Below are positions 48,181 through 61,499 of a stretch of DNA of 64,000 nucleotides, in pieces. Within the stretch, counting starts at the first letter, position 1. Every line of letters begins with the position of its first letter. The position numbers and the translations under genes are program-made. The notes under the pieces are model-generated. The model did not search any database. It saw nothing but the letters and a program-made list of their open reading frames with translations, and was not told where the DNA came from. The stretch is from the NCBI GenBank assembly GCA_029747015.1, contig JAKOGI010000425.1, positions 57,501 to 121,500 of the forward strand. Reading direction: 5' to 3'. This DNA is from Carnegiea gigantea. Lineage: Eukaryota > Streptophyta > Magnoliopsida > Caryophyllales > Cactaceae.

Positions 48181-50069
48181 TGTAACACCCCTCTACCTTC
48201 CAAGGATGTCACACTGCCAGGATCTCCTATGGGAGACCCCTAAGGCTGTTGTAACTATTGACCTTCTTCTAGAGTTCTACCTAACTCTAGTTTAGTTAAG
48301 GAATTTCTGGAACAAAACTGCAAGAGTTCTGCCTATATTTGCAACGTTTCTAATGTTTTCATTATGAACTTTAGGGTAGTTGTGACATTTTAACCAAAAC
48401 TCAAAAGTAAACTAGAAGTTCCCAGTGAGTCACACACTCGCAGTTGAGGCTTAGGCCTTTGCAAACACTTATTTGAATAATTTACATAAGTTTACACCAC
48501 TAGAGCCACTACATGCTCGATTCATGCACTTCTTTAACCAAAACATTGATTCAGGCCGCTTCATAACATTGCATCACAGGTATACCTGTAAGAACGACTG
48601 GCAGTCCTAGAAGGCAGACAGTTCTTTCATTCATTCATCACCTGGGAAAAAGGGGAAAGGAAATGTAGTGAGCCACCACATGCTCAGTGTGTGTTCCTCC
48701 ACTCACTAAAGCAAAACCATTTGCAGGCACTACTACTCGTATTAACCACATATTAAGCATTTCTGTACTACCAATCATTATATTAAGCTATATGATGCAT
48801 TCTTGGACTATTCACATGTCATATGTTCATTCAGTCGGGAGAGATGTCCTCATTCATAGATCTTCAACATGCTAGGCTATTCACATGCCATACATTCATT
48901 CATTCATTTATAGAACCTCTAACACGTCAGAGACTTTCTTATTCTACTCATGCATGTTCAATCAAATAGGCTTAATGTAGTCAAAGGATGAGGCCACATG
49001 ATATTAGAATCCACATTCAAACATGCTTAAGAATCATTTCATTAATCATTCATTAAAAACTTTCTTTCTTTCATTGAAAACATTTTCTTAACCTCTTGAG
49101 GTTCTTGTTCTTTTGAAAGAGATTTCATTTCGTATTGGTCGTACAATGACCCTTATAAACTTTTCATGCTTCATTCCATATGGCCTCTTAAGGCCCATAA
49201 AAACTTTCTTATCTTTCAAAACACTTGAAATAGCAAGATGTCAACTGCTTTTCTTTACTTATTAGGAAGATACATCTAGCATAAGATCATTACAGGGTGC
49301 TGATTGGGTGAGATCTATTCTCAAACCCTATAATGAGACCTAACGCTCACACTAAGCTCTTACTCCTAGGATGTCAACATAACATATCAGACCATTGCAT
49401 TACCCTCGTCAGGGTCTTTTAGGGTTTCCCAGTACTAGGACTTATCCTCCAGGCTAACATCATTCAAATCATATTGTCGCAGCACATTATCTTATCCAAT
49501 CTAAAGCGTATAGGCCATAACGGCTAATAACTTTGTCGTTTCTTCTGGTAAAGTCACTTATCATATAAGTCACACCTTTATAAAACGTTTTAGGGATTCC
49601 CTCGTTCAAGCAGGTTCACTCCCAAATACTGTTTGTGTGGCTAAAATAGGCCATTGCTTGCTGTTAGTCATGGCTGTTAGCAGTTTAAAAGCATGGGAAA
49701 CGTCCTTTGCCAAAACATCAGTCACACATACATATTGCATTTTAGACATATAAAGAGAAGGGATTTACACATATCACATTCAAGCCCTTCATAATCATTT
49801 CAATACAATGAGCCACACATGGCCTCGCAATCCACGCGATTACGGTTAACTCACAACCCAAACTCTCTCCTCACCAGCAGCGTACCACAAGGACCTTGAA
49901 CCACTCATAGTTCTTCCTCAAGCCATTCAACTACCATCTCAATTTTGCAATTCATTAATCATATCATACTGTCATGCTAGCTTATAAGGAGATAGGGTTT
50001 AGGTGCCTACCTGGGCAAGCATCACCATTCAACGGTGCATTACAGCAAGCATACATACATATATATACA

Positions 50070-50077
50070 ATTATATC

Positions 50078-50115
<38 letters not shown>

Positions 50116-50136
50116 AATAAATAAATAAATAAATAA

Positions 50137-50171
<35 letters not shown>

Positions 50172-50180
50172 TAGATATAA
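50070..50180. repeat. CA/TA/AATA microsatellite in E
   Basis: Runs of (CA)n, (TA)n, (AAAT)n, (TA)n and (CA)n in succession. The ORF overlapping it is an artefact. Confidence 0.9.
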
Positions 50181-51417
50181 TCATACACCATTAACTTGCA
50201 AAGAACATTTAGCAAACCGAATCGAACTAACTAAGCATCAAACATGATTACATCGATGTATTGCAATTAAGGCACATAAGCTCGTCTCGTTATTTAAGAA
50301 TTATTTCAAAAGCTAATTTGTACGCACATTTTAATCAAATAGTCAAGTATCGATTCGAAGTTACATTTAAGCCTATTAGGTCATTTGAGCATATTATGTT
50401 TCACGGCGTTCGTCTATCACATCATGGTTACTAAGCAAGCCTATTTACACCATTCGAGCTCAACATGAATCGAAGTGTTCATTTATCGCATCAAGATTAC
50501 AAAACAGGCCTATTTATACCATTCAAACTTAACATGAGTCAAGTCTCTATTTAAACATAAAACGATTCACTATTTAGGCTACTTTGGTCATTTAAACATA
50601 ATACGATTTAAGCATTTACATCCATGATTCAAGTCACTTTGTAGTCACTATTTAAGCCAGATTTGGTCCTTTAAACATAAAACAATTCAAGCGTTTGCTC
50701 CATGATTCAAGTCACTTTCAAGCAGCGATTTTATCCATAATCTGATTCGAGCCAACTCAGGCATAATTGAAAACATAGCTACAGCCTATAAACAGACTCT
50801 GTGCATGTTTAAAGCTGGAATAAAGCTGATCGAGACATGCATAACTGTTGGCAGCAAGCAAAAGTCTGGGTGTACAATCTAGTTGTGCGTACACGGGTAT
50901 GAAATCATCAGGCAACACATTTTCATTCAATTCTTAACATTTCTAACGAATTTAGCTAACCTTAATCCAACATACAACATTAATCAGCTGAAAACGTCTT
51001 TGAAAAATAATAATAGCTTAGAAGGGGAGAAACACTTACTTGAAATTGCTCAATTTCGAACTCAAACAGCGGTAATTGAAGGCCCTATGCAGCTGAACCC
51101 GAATCCTAGCCCGTAAGCTTGAAAATCCCAAGCCCTAACTTTCGATTTGGTGGCGTTTTTGGCTGATTCAGACTCGAATTCGGCCCCTAATTTTATAGAG
51201 GAGGCCATGTGGGGTGTGGGTTGCCGGATTTTGGTACGTGGGTGGCGGATTTCACCAGGAAGACTCGTGTTTTTGGGTCGTTTTGGCCGTGAGAAGTGGA
51301 GGGAAATGGGTGGTGGTGTTCGGCGGTGGTTGACGAGTGTTAAGGGGACTAGGCGTCTCTTTCTCTCGCCGGCGACGAGTGGCTGTTGGCGGTGACGCCA
51401 GACAGCGACCGGTGGCT

Positions 51418-51418
51418 T

Positions 51419-51469
<51 letters not shown>

Positions 51470-51488
51470 TTTAGAGAGAGAGAGAGGA
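51418..51488. repeat. (CG)n(GA)n tract in E
   Basis: A short alternating CG run is followed by about 30 bases of GA, then a second GA run. It sits in the most GC-rich part of E and is probably part of the transcript leader region of the LTR. Confidence 0.85.
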
Positions 51489-51918
51489 ATGGGTCGGGGG
51501 TCTCGGGTCTCAAGCACCCGAGTGAGCCCCCCCTTTCTAATTCTCTTTCCCCCCCCTTTTTTTGGCCGCTCAAGTAACTAATGTAACTAGGTTCTAGTCC
51601 TAAACTTGTTAGCGATCAGACTAAACTCGAATTTAAACGCCCTATAACCAGCATTTTAATTTAAACTTCGGGAATCGACTAAATAAAATGAAAACGATTT
51701 TAAAAACACGGGTTAGCATCGATTCAATAATTCTATAAACAAGTAACGTCAATAATAACATATATCATATAGTAGTTCCTTTTAATGAAATTAATCGTTA
51801 AAAACTCACACAATTGACTTAATACCCTTGTTGAAAAATAATTCAGACGCAGATTCATAAATTTAGCAACTAAAACAGTTAGTCAGCAATAGAATGAAAG
51901 CGCGACCCTTACAAGAAC

Positions 51919-53706
51919 CTTCATTTAAATCAAAGTAAGCACTTATAAAATAGTTGTTATTCACAAGAAAGTCATTTGGAATCCAACAAGGCTCTTTTAA
52001 AGAGTACATACACTTTTCCAACATTTACACTAGCATAATCCTTGAATAAGGAGTTTTCAACACATGTTGATTAAGAAATGATTTTTGGGCCACCAGACTC
52101 ACAAATTATCTCTCTCTTCAAGTGAGTTTCATAACTCATGACTCATGATATTTGAAAGGTCTCGCATAATCAGTGACCGACTATCCTCATCAGCATCTTC
52201 TAGCGCTCCTAATTCTGGGTCAAATCCCTAGGAATTACGGTTCCCACATATCGGATCTGCTCCCCATACTTGTGTCCTACCCTGATCAGGGTCCTCTAGG
52301 ATTTTCACTCCTAGGTCTGCTCCATTGGAATTACGGTTCTCGCTTGCCAAGTCTGCTCTGTAAAACTTTTGTCTTACCCTCTTTAGGGTCCTCTAGGGTT
52401 CCCACTTCTGGGCCTGCTCCCTAAGAATTCACTAGCACTATCCTCTTAGCCTAAGAGGTTTCAGATGCACCTCACTTTCAACACGTTTTGCATTGAAATT
52501 CTCATTGTATCACGACAATTCCATTTCATGTTCAAGAAGGCTAAAGTGCCTTAATAATATCAAGCCAACTTAGGAAAGACATATAGCCATTGATTTTGGC
52601 AAAGCATGCTTGGAGGTGAGTTAGCAACCAAGTAACCATCCACTTTTAAGAGAAGGGATATTAAAACTCATTTTTAGGAGCCACTAATTTCCAACTTACA
52701 GAAAATTAATTTCACTTAAAGGCAATTAGTAATTTGGTACAGTAAACTAGTCATTTACTTTTATTTTCTAAATTCATTTTAGTTTTGTATGAAATGAACT
52801 ATCTAAACGAAGTTTGGACTTTTAAAATGATACCTTGCCAAGTTCAAGTTTTCTAGTTTAATGGCTTACTGTGCTGGACAATTTAGCTGAATCGTTTGGG
52901 GGCCTAGCCATTCTCCCTAGTATAGGTGCTACTACTACTAGAGCACGAAATACAACTAACAAGCAAGGGTGTTCAGCTAGGGTTTGATGAGACAAGTAAG
53001 TCACCGCATAATCCATCAATCCAGTTCACTCTTGAATTGACTTCATAGGATTGGGGATTTAATGGCCAATAAGCTACTACATAATTATGTCAGTTCAGCA
53101 TATTCATACTGCATCACACATATGAACACATTTCACAAGTTCACTAATTCTCACTCAACCTGAGCTCTCCCCTCATAGCGCCATCTACAAGAGTCATTAA
53201 AATCAACCTAATTTCATCTCCAAATTATTCTAGATACCCATGTGATTTGTTTATGTGCCCCTCTTGATTCTCACACAATCAGATTTATCCCTAAAACCGA
53301 ACACCAAATCAATTCAATTAACAAACCATGTTCAACCAACTAAATAAACAAATCATAAAAAATTAGTTAAACAATTGAAATGTAAAATGTTGCAAAATTA
53401 CTAATAGATTAGGAAATTGAGAACACCCACATTAACGCCATGCTAAATGGACACATTTTAGGGTTTGGTTTTGGGTTAGCTCGGCATGGGTTTGGTTTGT
53501 TCATTTACTCCTGATGTGCTACCCGCTGTTCCACCTCCAAATTGGTGTAATCAAACCACCAGAATAGCCGCCGGAATGGTTGGCAGCCCCCACGACTCTA
53601 GCCCTTCTCGACTCCTTTCTCTTGAGTTGCCTACGCACATGCCAGCTACGCAGCCGCTTTGGGGTGGCCATGCCACCGCCGACCACCTCACCCACTGGTG
53701 CCCTCT
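51919..53706 (-). repeat. Element C 5' LTR (right copy), second part
   Basis: This resumes the LTR after E and aligns with about 41395-43260 of the left copy, including the minisatellite at 52195-52430. It is cut at 53706 by element F. Confidence 0.82.
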
Positions 53707-56700
53707 TGTAACGGCCCCAAAATGCTAATGACATGATTTACAGGAAAACTGCAGCGGAAGACTTAATGATAGAAGGTGCTACTGCCATCCTGACAAGGAC
53801 AAGGCTCACTGAAACCATTTAATCTTGCAACTGATGTTCACAATCACAATATCTATTAAACTGAAACACTCCAAGACCAAAGTCCATAGCATTTTAACTT
53901 CAATACAATTGACTTGATCATACCATGTGCTAATTCGCACTCTGCACTATAGAAGTATATTGAATACAGATGCAATTTGACCCTGAGGTCGATCCCAACA
54001 TTCAGGCTAAGCTAAATCTACTGTGAGCATTTGATGACTTCCAAAAGGGCTTGCTAAGTACAGAAACATGTGACACTTAATCATCTAGAATGAAAACATG
54101 AAAACAATGCGAAAATGTGAGCTAAAACTCAGTACGTGCATTCTTGTATTGTAAAATGAGTGTAGAAATACTGTTGATGGGTACACGCCTTTGCAATTCA
54201 TTTAGTTTGCAATAGCAATGAAAATGAAGGTAATATAAAATTGAATTGCTCATTATTATCTGGATGTGAATCCCTTGCAATGATATGATATATACATAGG
54301 TGTACACCTCCCAATTCGATCAAGACTTGGCCTGAAGCTGTACGGGTAAATGATGGGCTGACGCCCTACAGATGATAACTGTTACGGTCACAAGTTAAAT
54401 ATCAAATCACTATATAAACTGATTCATTGATCAACTCATTAAAAGTTATAACTTGGTAAACATGTTATGCTTTCTGAAGATACAGGCAATGGATGTACCT
54501 TGAGTCTTTAAAAATATTATCTCACTTGATAAATGTCATCTGTTTCATAAAAATTTCATCTGACTTGATAAATATGTTCTGACTTGATAACACTTATGCA
54601 TAACGGGGAACGATAACTAGGCCTCGACTCTGTTTCACAAATGTCATTGTAGGTATGTGTAGTTAGTAAATGATCCTTACTCACATAATTGAGTAGATAA
54701 AAGTATGTGTAATAGAAATTGAGTAATTAAGTGTTATATATAGCTTGGGTATTTCAACATAACTTTCAAACAGAATTAATGAAAGTAATTATATCCGATA
54801 TAAAGTAAATGAAAGTAAAATAGATCACAATAAGATAAATGAGATTATAAAGGAAAAGGGCTTGATGGTGACAAATGGGAGAGTGGTTTTAGCCTTTTTT
54901 GAGATAGGTTGCTGATATAGGTTTAAGGCTCACTAATGTATAGCTTGGTTCAAGATAACAGCGAGTACACTAGATTGGCTTGATAAATATATTTGATACA
55001 TGTTGAATTGAGTAAGTAGTAGAGGTTTGAGGCCAAGAAAGATATATCTTGGTTTAAAATAGCATAAATTACAATAACTTGATCTGATAAATATAGTTTC
55101 TGAGTGAAAAATTCTCCCTACTTTTCATATTTCATTCACAAGTCCATTAAATATAGTTTTTTCACCCCAAATAGATTATTGGTCCCAATGAAAGCTATTA
55201 AACTCCCCAAACTTGGTACTTATTTTGTAATATCCATAAGTGATTCAAAACTCATAATTAAGCTCCCAAAATGCATGTTCTTTTGTCTCATAAGTCGAGC
55301 TGAAAATCCCAACAAAATCCATGAATATTTATTTTATAGCTAATATTTAGTAAATGAAAAATAAGAGCATCATAGGGGCTTAAGAAGAATGACTCGCAAC
55401 TTAGTCTTCTGATCTCTAATTGAGACCTAATGTCCCAATATCAAAAGCGTAAGGAGTCCCAAAAAACTATCATTTGGAAACCAAGCATGATTCCCACCAT
55501 AGTGTTCCCAAAATTGGGTTAGAACATAAGTATGTCAGTTTTGGCCTAATCTGCGCAGTTCTGGTAAAATGACCATAACCTTGTCCATAGAACACGGATT
55601 AAGGCGATTCAGAAGGCATTCAAAAGCTGGCACACTGATTTATCCACTTGCCAAAAATACAATTTTTGGCAGGGCAGATTATTACCAGTTTAATCTCAAA
55701 ATTACCCCTATTTTCTGCCATTTTCAACCCCCACTATTTTTGCTTTCTCCTCTTTTTTCACATGGATCCTTCAAATCATTCCCTAAACTCATGTAACAAA
55801 TTTTTGGTCCTTCCCATGACCATCCCAAGCCATCACACCCAATTTCACCTCAAAATCATATGCATCAACGATCATTTCTCAATCAAATATACACTAATAA
55901 CATGCTTGCTATTAAAGGAAGGATAAACCTTGCTTAATCATTAAAACCCTAGTTTGTGGCCAACTTGGACTCACCTTCAACTCATCCAAAACCATCTAAA
56001 ACTACAATAACTCCATCATAATCATTAATAATGCTAAAGATCATCAAATCAAATACAAATCAATCCATAAACATGGTTTTAACTTAAGCTTGCGTGAACA
56101 TAATCAACCTCAACCTTTACTTACTATCCAACTTATCCATCAATTAAAACATCTAAAGTAAGTCTTATTTCTATCAAAACAACATGATCAACCACCAAAA
56201 ACACCAAGAATAAGAATTAAGACCAAGATACTAGCAAAATTAACAAGATAGGCTTAGGGTGTTCCTCACTTTGATGCCTAAAAAGAGGTATAAGTGCTGT
56301 TGGATGTTTGCGGGAGTATGGGAGTGGCTAGGGTAGCTGTGGGTGGCTACTTGGTGGGCAAGGGATGGCAGCAAGAGGCTGATATGGTGGCTGGTAGCAA
56401 CAACTAGAGAAGGCAGCCTAGTGAGAGGGAGAGTAAGAGAGAGAAAGGATCTTCAAGCTTTGAGATTTACTTGGATGAAATGACTCCAAAGTCACTTAGT
56501 TAAGATTTAATCTAGCAAAAGTAAGCTTAATCCCGTAATAATTAGACATATGTAATCGTGATTTGTCAAATAAATGGGAGCAATGCTTGTTGGGCTGAAA
56601 TCGGGCCTGAATGAGTTTTGGTCCGAAAATTCACTTTATGCGATTGAAATTGTTCGTAACTCGAAGCTATTTTCTTTTTGCGAGGTTATACAAATAATAA

Positions 56701-56979
56701 TAATAACAATAACAATAACAATAACAATGATGATGATGATGATAATAATACTAATAATAATAGTAATGAATTCATAAATTATAATTATCGAGGCCTACTA
56801 TCGAGTCACCTGAAATTTTACAATAATTGAAACCTGAAATGCAAAGTGGGACCCAAAATTGTAGTTTGCTAAATAAATAAATTAGGTGTAGTTGAATTAA
56901 TAAACATGATTTGATTAAATAATTAACTATAAAAATAAAGATGATTTAAACAAATATGGGTTAGGGTTAAGATATTGCA
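53707..56979 (-). repeat. Element F 3' LTR (left copy, 3273 bp)
   Basis: It starts TGTAACGGCC and ends GATATTGCA on the plus strand, next to the polypurine tract. The first 1.8 kb aligns with 58973-60762. It includes a trinucleotide microsatellite at 56694-56767. There is no gene. Confidence 0.82.
56694..56767. repeat. AAT/AAC/ATG trinucleotide microsatellite
   Basis: Runs of (AAT)n, (AATAAC)n, (GAT)n and (AAT)n. Confidence 0.9.
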
Positions 56980-58972
56980 GTCTTCCCCCTTAAAGAGTTT
57001 CGTCCTCAAAAATTATGAGTTTTGTGAAAATATGTACTAATATCACAAATAAATATGGATATTTGGCTTTCATCTCTTTCTGGGTTTCCCCAAGTGGCTT
57101 TTGATGAGGTATGATCGCCAAAAGTACTTTTTGCCTCATCTGAAACTATGATTGTCTCCTACTTTTGTCGACATAACTCTTTTGTCAAGCTTGTCTCACC
57201 TTAACATGTCCTTGAATTTCTTTCATAATACTTGCTTGGATTAACTCTATTCTTATGCCCAATGCTTCTTCTAGCTTGCTCCATTAAGACTTGACATTGC
57301 TTAAGATGATACTCTTATCAAAATGTCCTCATTTAGTATTCTCAAGGCATTACCTGTTCTCCCCTCATCCGACTAATCAAAGGTCTGCTCCAATTCCACA
57401 TTGGACAATAAAATGAATATCGCCAGGAATGAAAATGAGAGAATTAGTAGTCAAGCGAGTCATTAAGTCTAAAAGAAATAAACAATGAGAATAGAAAAGA
57501 TTGATAAAATGGGGATTATCATGAGGTGGTTGAAATAAAATAACCAGAATGCTGAAATATAATGCCAAATGAATCATGATTTATAAATATGGATTATAAA
57601 GGATCCAATAGATAGTCAACCAAGGGTAAAGATGGCACGATTACACTCGGGTTTAGCAAAAGCAAGATGGCAAGATGGTAACTTTTTAGCCTCAATTATT
57701 AGGTTAAGTGCATTAGATGGATGGGAAAAGCAATGTGCTATAAGTAGATAGATACATTGGATAAGTAAAATGCAATAGATATATAAATGGATTGGACAAG
57801 TTACATTGGGAATGTGCCTTTGCTCAAATAAAGTCAATTTGAGTGTAGCAATAAGATGGAATAGAGAATGCTAAAGTTTATTGATGAGGACATAGAATAT
57901 AAGCATGAGAATTGAGTTCAAAAGGAAGGAGAATAATTATATTATGAATTCAGAGCAAGTTATACGAGCGTATCATTATGAACAGATGAAATACCAGGTA
58001 CAGGGAGATTAAAAAATATTGGATAAAATCAAATTAGAAAGATAAAACAAGCAAACAATTATAGGAACTACTATAAAAGAGCATTCTTGCAAACGATAAG
58101 CTGTCATTGGCATCGTTTAGATAACAATTGAAGACATTTAAACAAATAGCCTAGATAAGGAGATGTTATAGACCAAGTGAGTGTCCATAGCAAAGGAATA
58201 ATACCCCTGAACAATCTAAGGTAACTAGGACTAAAGTAAGTCAATGACTGGAAGTAATGGGAGCATTGCTGGTGTAAGGTTTTAGTGATAAGAGCAGCCA
58301 CTCTCCATGCATGGCAACTAAATTTTGCTCATACCATGCACATAGTGCCAAGTAGCACACCCTAAGCTACTGAATTACCGTTAAAGGATTCCCTACAGTA
58401 ATTCCATCTCATACTGGTTCAACCCAAAGATATACCAAGTTGCAAATGGCATTCCCACAATAGGTTTTAAACATCATTGTACTCAATATCATGTATGTTA
58501 ATACACCTCAATAGAACTCTCAAATTCCGGAGTGAAATGGACAGAGTTCCGCTTAAAAACTGGCTAAAACCCAGACTTAAAGCTTTACAATAGGTACTTA
58601 ACATGAAAAATCACACTCCAATAGCTCAACGGCCACACGCCAGAGTTCATAACTCAACAGGCCACATGCACGGAGTGCATAATTACAAAGCTTAAACAAA
58701 ATAATAGAATTGAAGCATAAATTATGCTCCAAAGTAAACGAAAGCATGCATCACTAGTAGGTCACCCAATTTGTGTGTCCCTCACTCCTCTTACTAATGC
58801 TTGAGTCTTAAGGGATTAGCAAATGATTGAGTCACCCAAATAGAAATGGTTTCTCATTATATGCCCATACAAACGTACTTATAATCAGCATCTCATTCAG
58901 CTGCTCCAACATAACTTATAGACACCTTATAGCTCACAGTGGCACGTAAAACCTTAGCTCTGACACCAAATC
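56980..58972 (-). other. Element F internal domain, non-coding (about 2.0 kb)
   Basis: It begins at the polypurine tract (minus strand AAGGGGGAAGAC, about 56980-56991), preceded by the run-up TTTGAGGACGAAACTC typical of gypsy 3' ends. No retroviral domain is recognised in any frame. It ends at the primer site. Confidence 0.7.
58957..58968 (-). other. Element F primer binding site (tRNA-Met type)
   Basis: The minus strand reads TGGTGTCAGAGC, one mismatch, 4 bases from the LTR at 58973. Confidence 0.8.
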
Positions 58973-60762
58973 TGTAACGCCCCCAACATGCTAATGATGT
59001 GATTTACGAAAAACTGCAGTGGAAGACTTAATGATAGAAGGTGCTACTGCCGTCCTGATAAGGACAAGGCTCACTAAAACCATTTAATCTTGCAATGCAT
59101 ATTTACAATCACAGTATCTATTAAACTGAAACACTTTAAGACTAAAGTCCATAATAGTTCAACTTCAATACAATCGACTTAATCATACCATGTTCTAACT
59201 CACACTCCACACTATACAAGTGTATTGAATATAGACCCAACTTGACCCTGAGGTCGATGCCAACATTCATGCTATACTAAAGCCACTGTGAGCATCTGAT
59301 GACTTCCGAAAGGGCTTGCTAAATGGAGAAACATGTGATACTTCATCACCTAAAATAGAAACATAAAAAAATTTTAAAATGTGAGCTAAAACTCAGTACA
59401 TGCATTCCTGTGTTGTAAATGAGCGTAAAAGCACTATTGATGGGTATCCGCCTTTGCAATTCATTTAGTTCGCAATAACAATGAAAATAAAAGTAATATA
59501 AGACTAAATTGCTCATTGTTATCTAGACGTGAACCCCTTACAATGATATGATCTATACATAGGTGTACACTGTCTAATCCGATCAAGACTTGGCCTGATG
59601 CCGTGCGGGTAAATGATAGGCTGACGTGCTATAGATGATAACTGATGAGGTCACAAGTTAAATAGAAAATCACTGCATAAACTGATTTATTGATAAACTC
59701 ATTAAGAGTTGTAACTTAATAAACATGTTCTGCCTTCTAAAGATACAGGCAATGAATGTACCTTAAGTCTTTAAAAATGTCATCTTACTTAATAAATTTC
59801 ATCTATTTCGTAAATGTCATATACTTTTTAGATATGTTCTGACTTGATAACACTTATGCATAACGAGGAACGGTAACTAGGCCTCAACTCTATTTCATAA
59901 ATGTTGTTGCAGGTATGTGTAGTCAGTAAATGATCCTTACTCACATAACTGAGTAAGTAAAAGTATGTATAATAGAAATTAAGTAATTAAATGGTATGCA
60001 TAACTTGGGTATTTCACTATAACATCAAAACTGAATTAATGAAAGTACTTAAATCCAATATAAAGTAAATGAAAGTAAAATAGAACACAATGAGCTAAAT
60101 GAGATTACAAAGGAAGAGGCCTTGATGATGACAAATGGGAGAGTCGTTTTGGCCTTTTCTGAGATAGGTTGCTGATACGGGTTTAAGGCTCGCTGATGTA
60201 TAGCTTAGTTTAAGATAACAGTGAGTGCACTAGATTGGCTAGATAAATACATTTGATACATTCTGAACTGAGTAAGTAATAGAGATTTGAGGCCAAGAGG
60301 GATACATCTTGGTTTAAAATAGCATAAACTGCAATAACTTGGTCTGATAAATATGATTTCTAAGTCAAAAATTCTCCCCACTTTTCATAGTTCATTCACA
60401 AGTCCATTAAATATAGTTTTTTCACCCCAAGTAGATTATTGATCCTAATAAAAGCTATTAAACTCCCCAAACTTGGTACTTTCTTTATAATATCCATAAG
60501 TGATTCAAAAGTCATAATTAAGCTCCCAAAATACATGTTTCTCTTCCTTTCTCTCATTAATCGCACTGAAAACCCCAATAAAGTCCATGAACATTTATTT
60601 CATAGCTAATATTTTAGTAAAATGAAAAGTAAGAGCATATTAGGGGCTTAGGAAAAATGACTCATAACTTAGTCTATTGATCTTCAATTGAGACCCAATA
60701 CCCCAATATCAAAAGCTTAAGGAGTCCTAAAAAACTTTCATTTAGAACACCAAGCATGATTC
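58973..60762 (-). repeat. Element F 5' LTR (right copy), truncated at 60762
   Basis: It aligns with 53707-55495. Homology stops after GCATGATTC, where an inverted LTR fragment of another family begins. Confidence 0.82.
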
Positions 60763-61045
60763 TAGTGTATCTCCTAGGGGTAAATCCTTAAAGAGACACA
60801 AGGGATTTTGTACTTAGAATCAAATGATCCTAAGTGGGAAAAAGGGAAAAAGGATAGATAACTAAATCAATCTTTAGATATAGAAACACCACTAAAGATC
60901 AATCTAGCTAAAACCTAAACTCTCACTCAGATACAGATTTCACCACTAAGCTTGAGTTTGGGACCCTTAAGCTTAATTAGGATACAGATTTTACCACCTA
61001 ATTAAGGCTTAAGACTCACTGGATCATCACTCTAATGGGCCTAAC
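60763..61045 (-). repeat. Inverted LTR fragment related to the array/G family
   Basis: This minus-oriented LTR end resembles the complement of 61046-61308 (roughly 80% by eye over about 200 bp). Together they form a head-to-head inverted repeat with arms about 60838-61035 and 61046-61245. The first 70 bases have diverged more. Confidence 0.7.
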
Positions 61046-61308
61046 TAGATTGGTGATCAAGTGAGTCTTAAGCTTTGATTCGGTGGTGATATCTACATCC
61101 TAATTGAGCTTAGGGGCCCTAAACTCAAGCTTGGTGGTGATATTTGTATCCTAGTAAGAGTTTAGTTCTCACTAGATTAATCTTCGGTGGTGAAATCTGT
61201 AGCCAAGGATTAGTTTAGTTTCTATCATTTTTCCCTTGATTGTAATCTTTCTTGGTTTTAAGTTTCACTCTTGAATTTAGTTAAGCTTAACCCTTGAGAG
61301 ATACATTA
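61046..61308 (+). repeat. Element G 5' LTR, truncated (about 263 bp)
   Basis: Only the end of the LTR is kept, ending GATACATTA 4 bases before the primer site. About 1.3 kb of the LTR start is missing. Confidence 0.75.
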
Positions 61309-61312
61309 ATTT

Positions 61313-61324
61313 TGGTATCAGAGC
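61313..61324 (+). other. Element G primer binding site, tRNA-Met
   Basis: TGGTATCAGAGC, an exact match. Confidence 0.9.
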
Positions 61325-61499
61325 AAGTTTCATCTTGGCCTGGTAATCAACTGCATGCTCCCAAAATCAATCCAAACACATTCCACAAACCACGCTCCAA
61401 CCCTACTACCCAAACACAATCCAAACACAAAGAACCCATAGAATTTGTCCATCGTGCCATTATCTAGGAGCCTGAAGAAAAAGCTAGACTTGATTGATT

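Larger units (their letters stand above)
48181..51913 (-). repeat. Element E: solo LTR (3733 bp) with target duplication AGAAC
   Basis: It starts TGTAACACCC and ends CCCTTACA, with a TGTAA/TTACA inverted repeat. AGAAC precedes it (48176-48180) and follows it (51914-51918). The element C LTR reads straight through when E is removed, as the left copy shows. One unit similar to the element C minisatellite in the same orientation suggests the minus strand. It contains no internal domain. Confidence 0.85.
53707..60762 (-). mobile_element. Element F: LARD-like LTR retrotransposon, right LTR truncated
   Basis: LTRs at 53707-56979 and 58973-60762 (truncated) flank an internal domain of only about 2.0 kb without coding sequence. 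The primer site at 58957-58968 sets the minus strand. It is inserted into the element C LTR at a CT-rich site. LTRs longer than the internal domain are unusual. No target duplication can be tested because the right end is lost. Confidence 0.82.
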
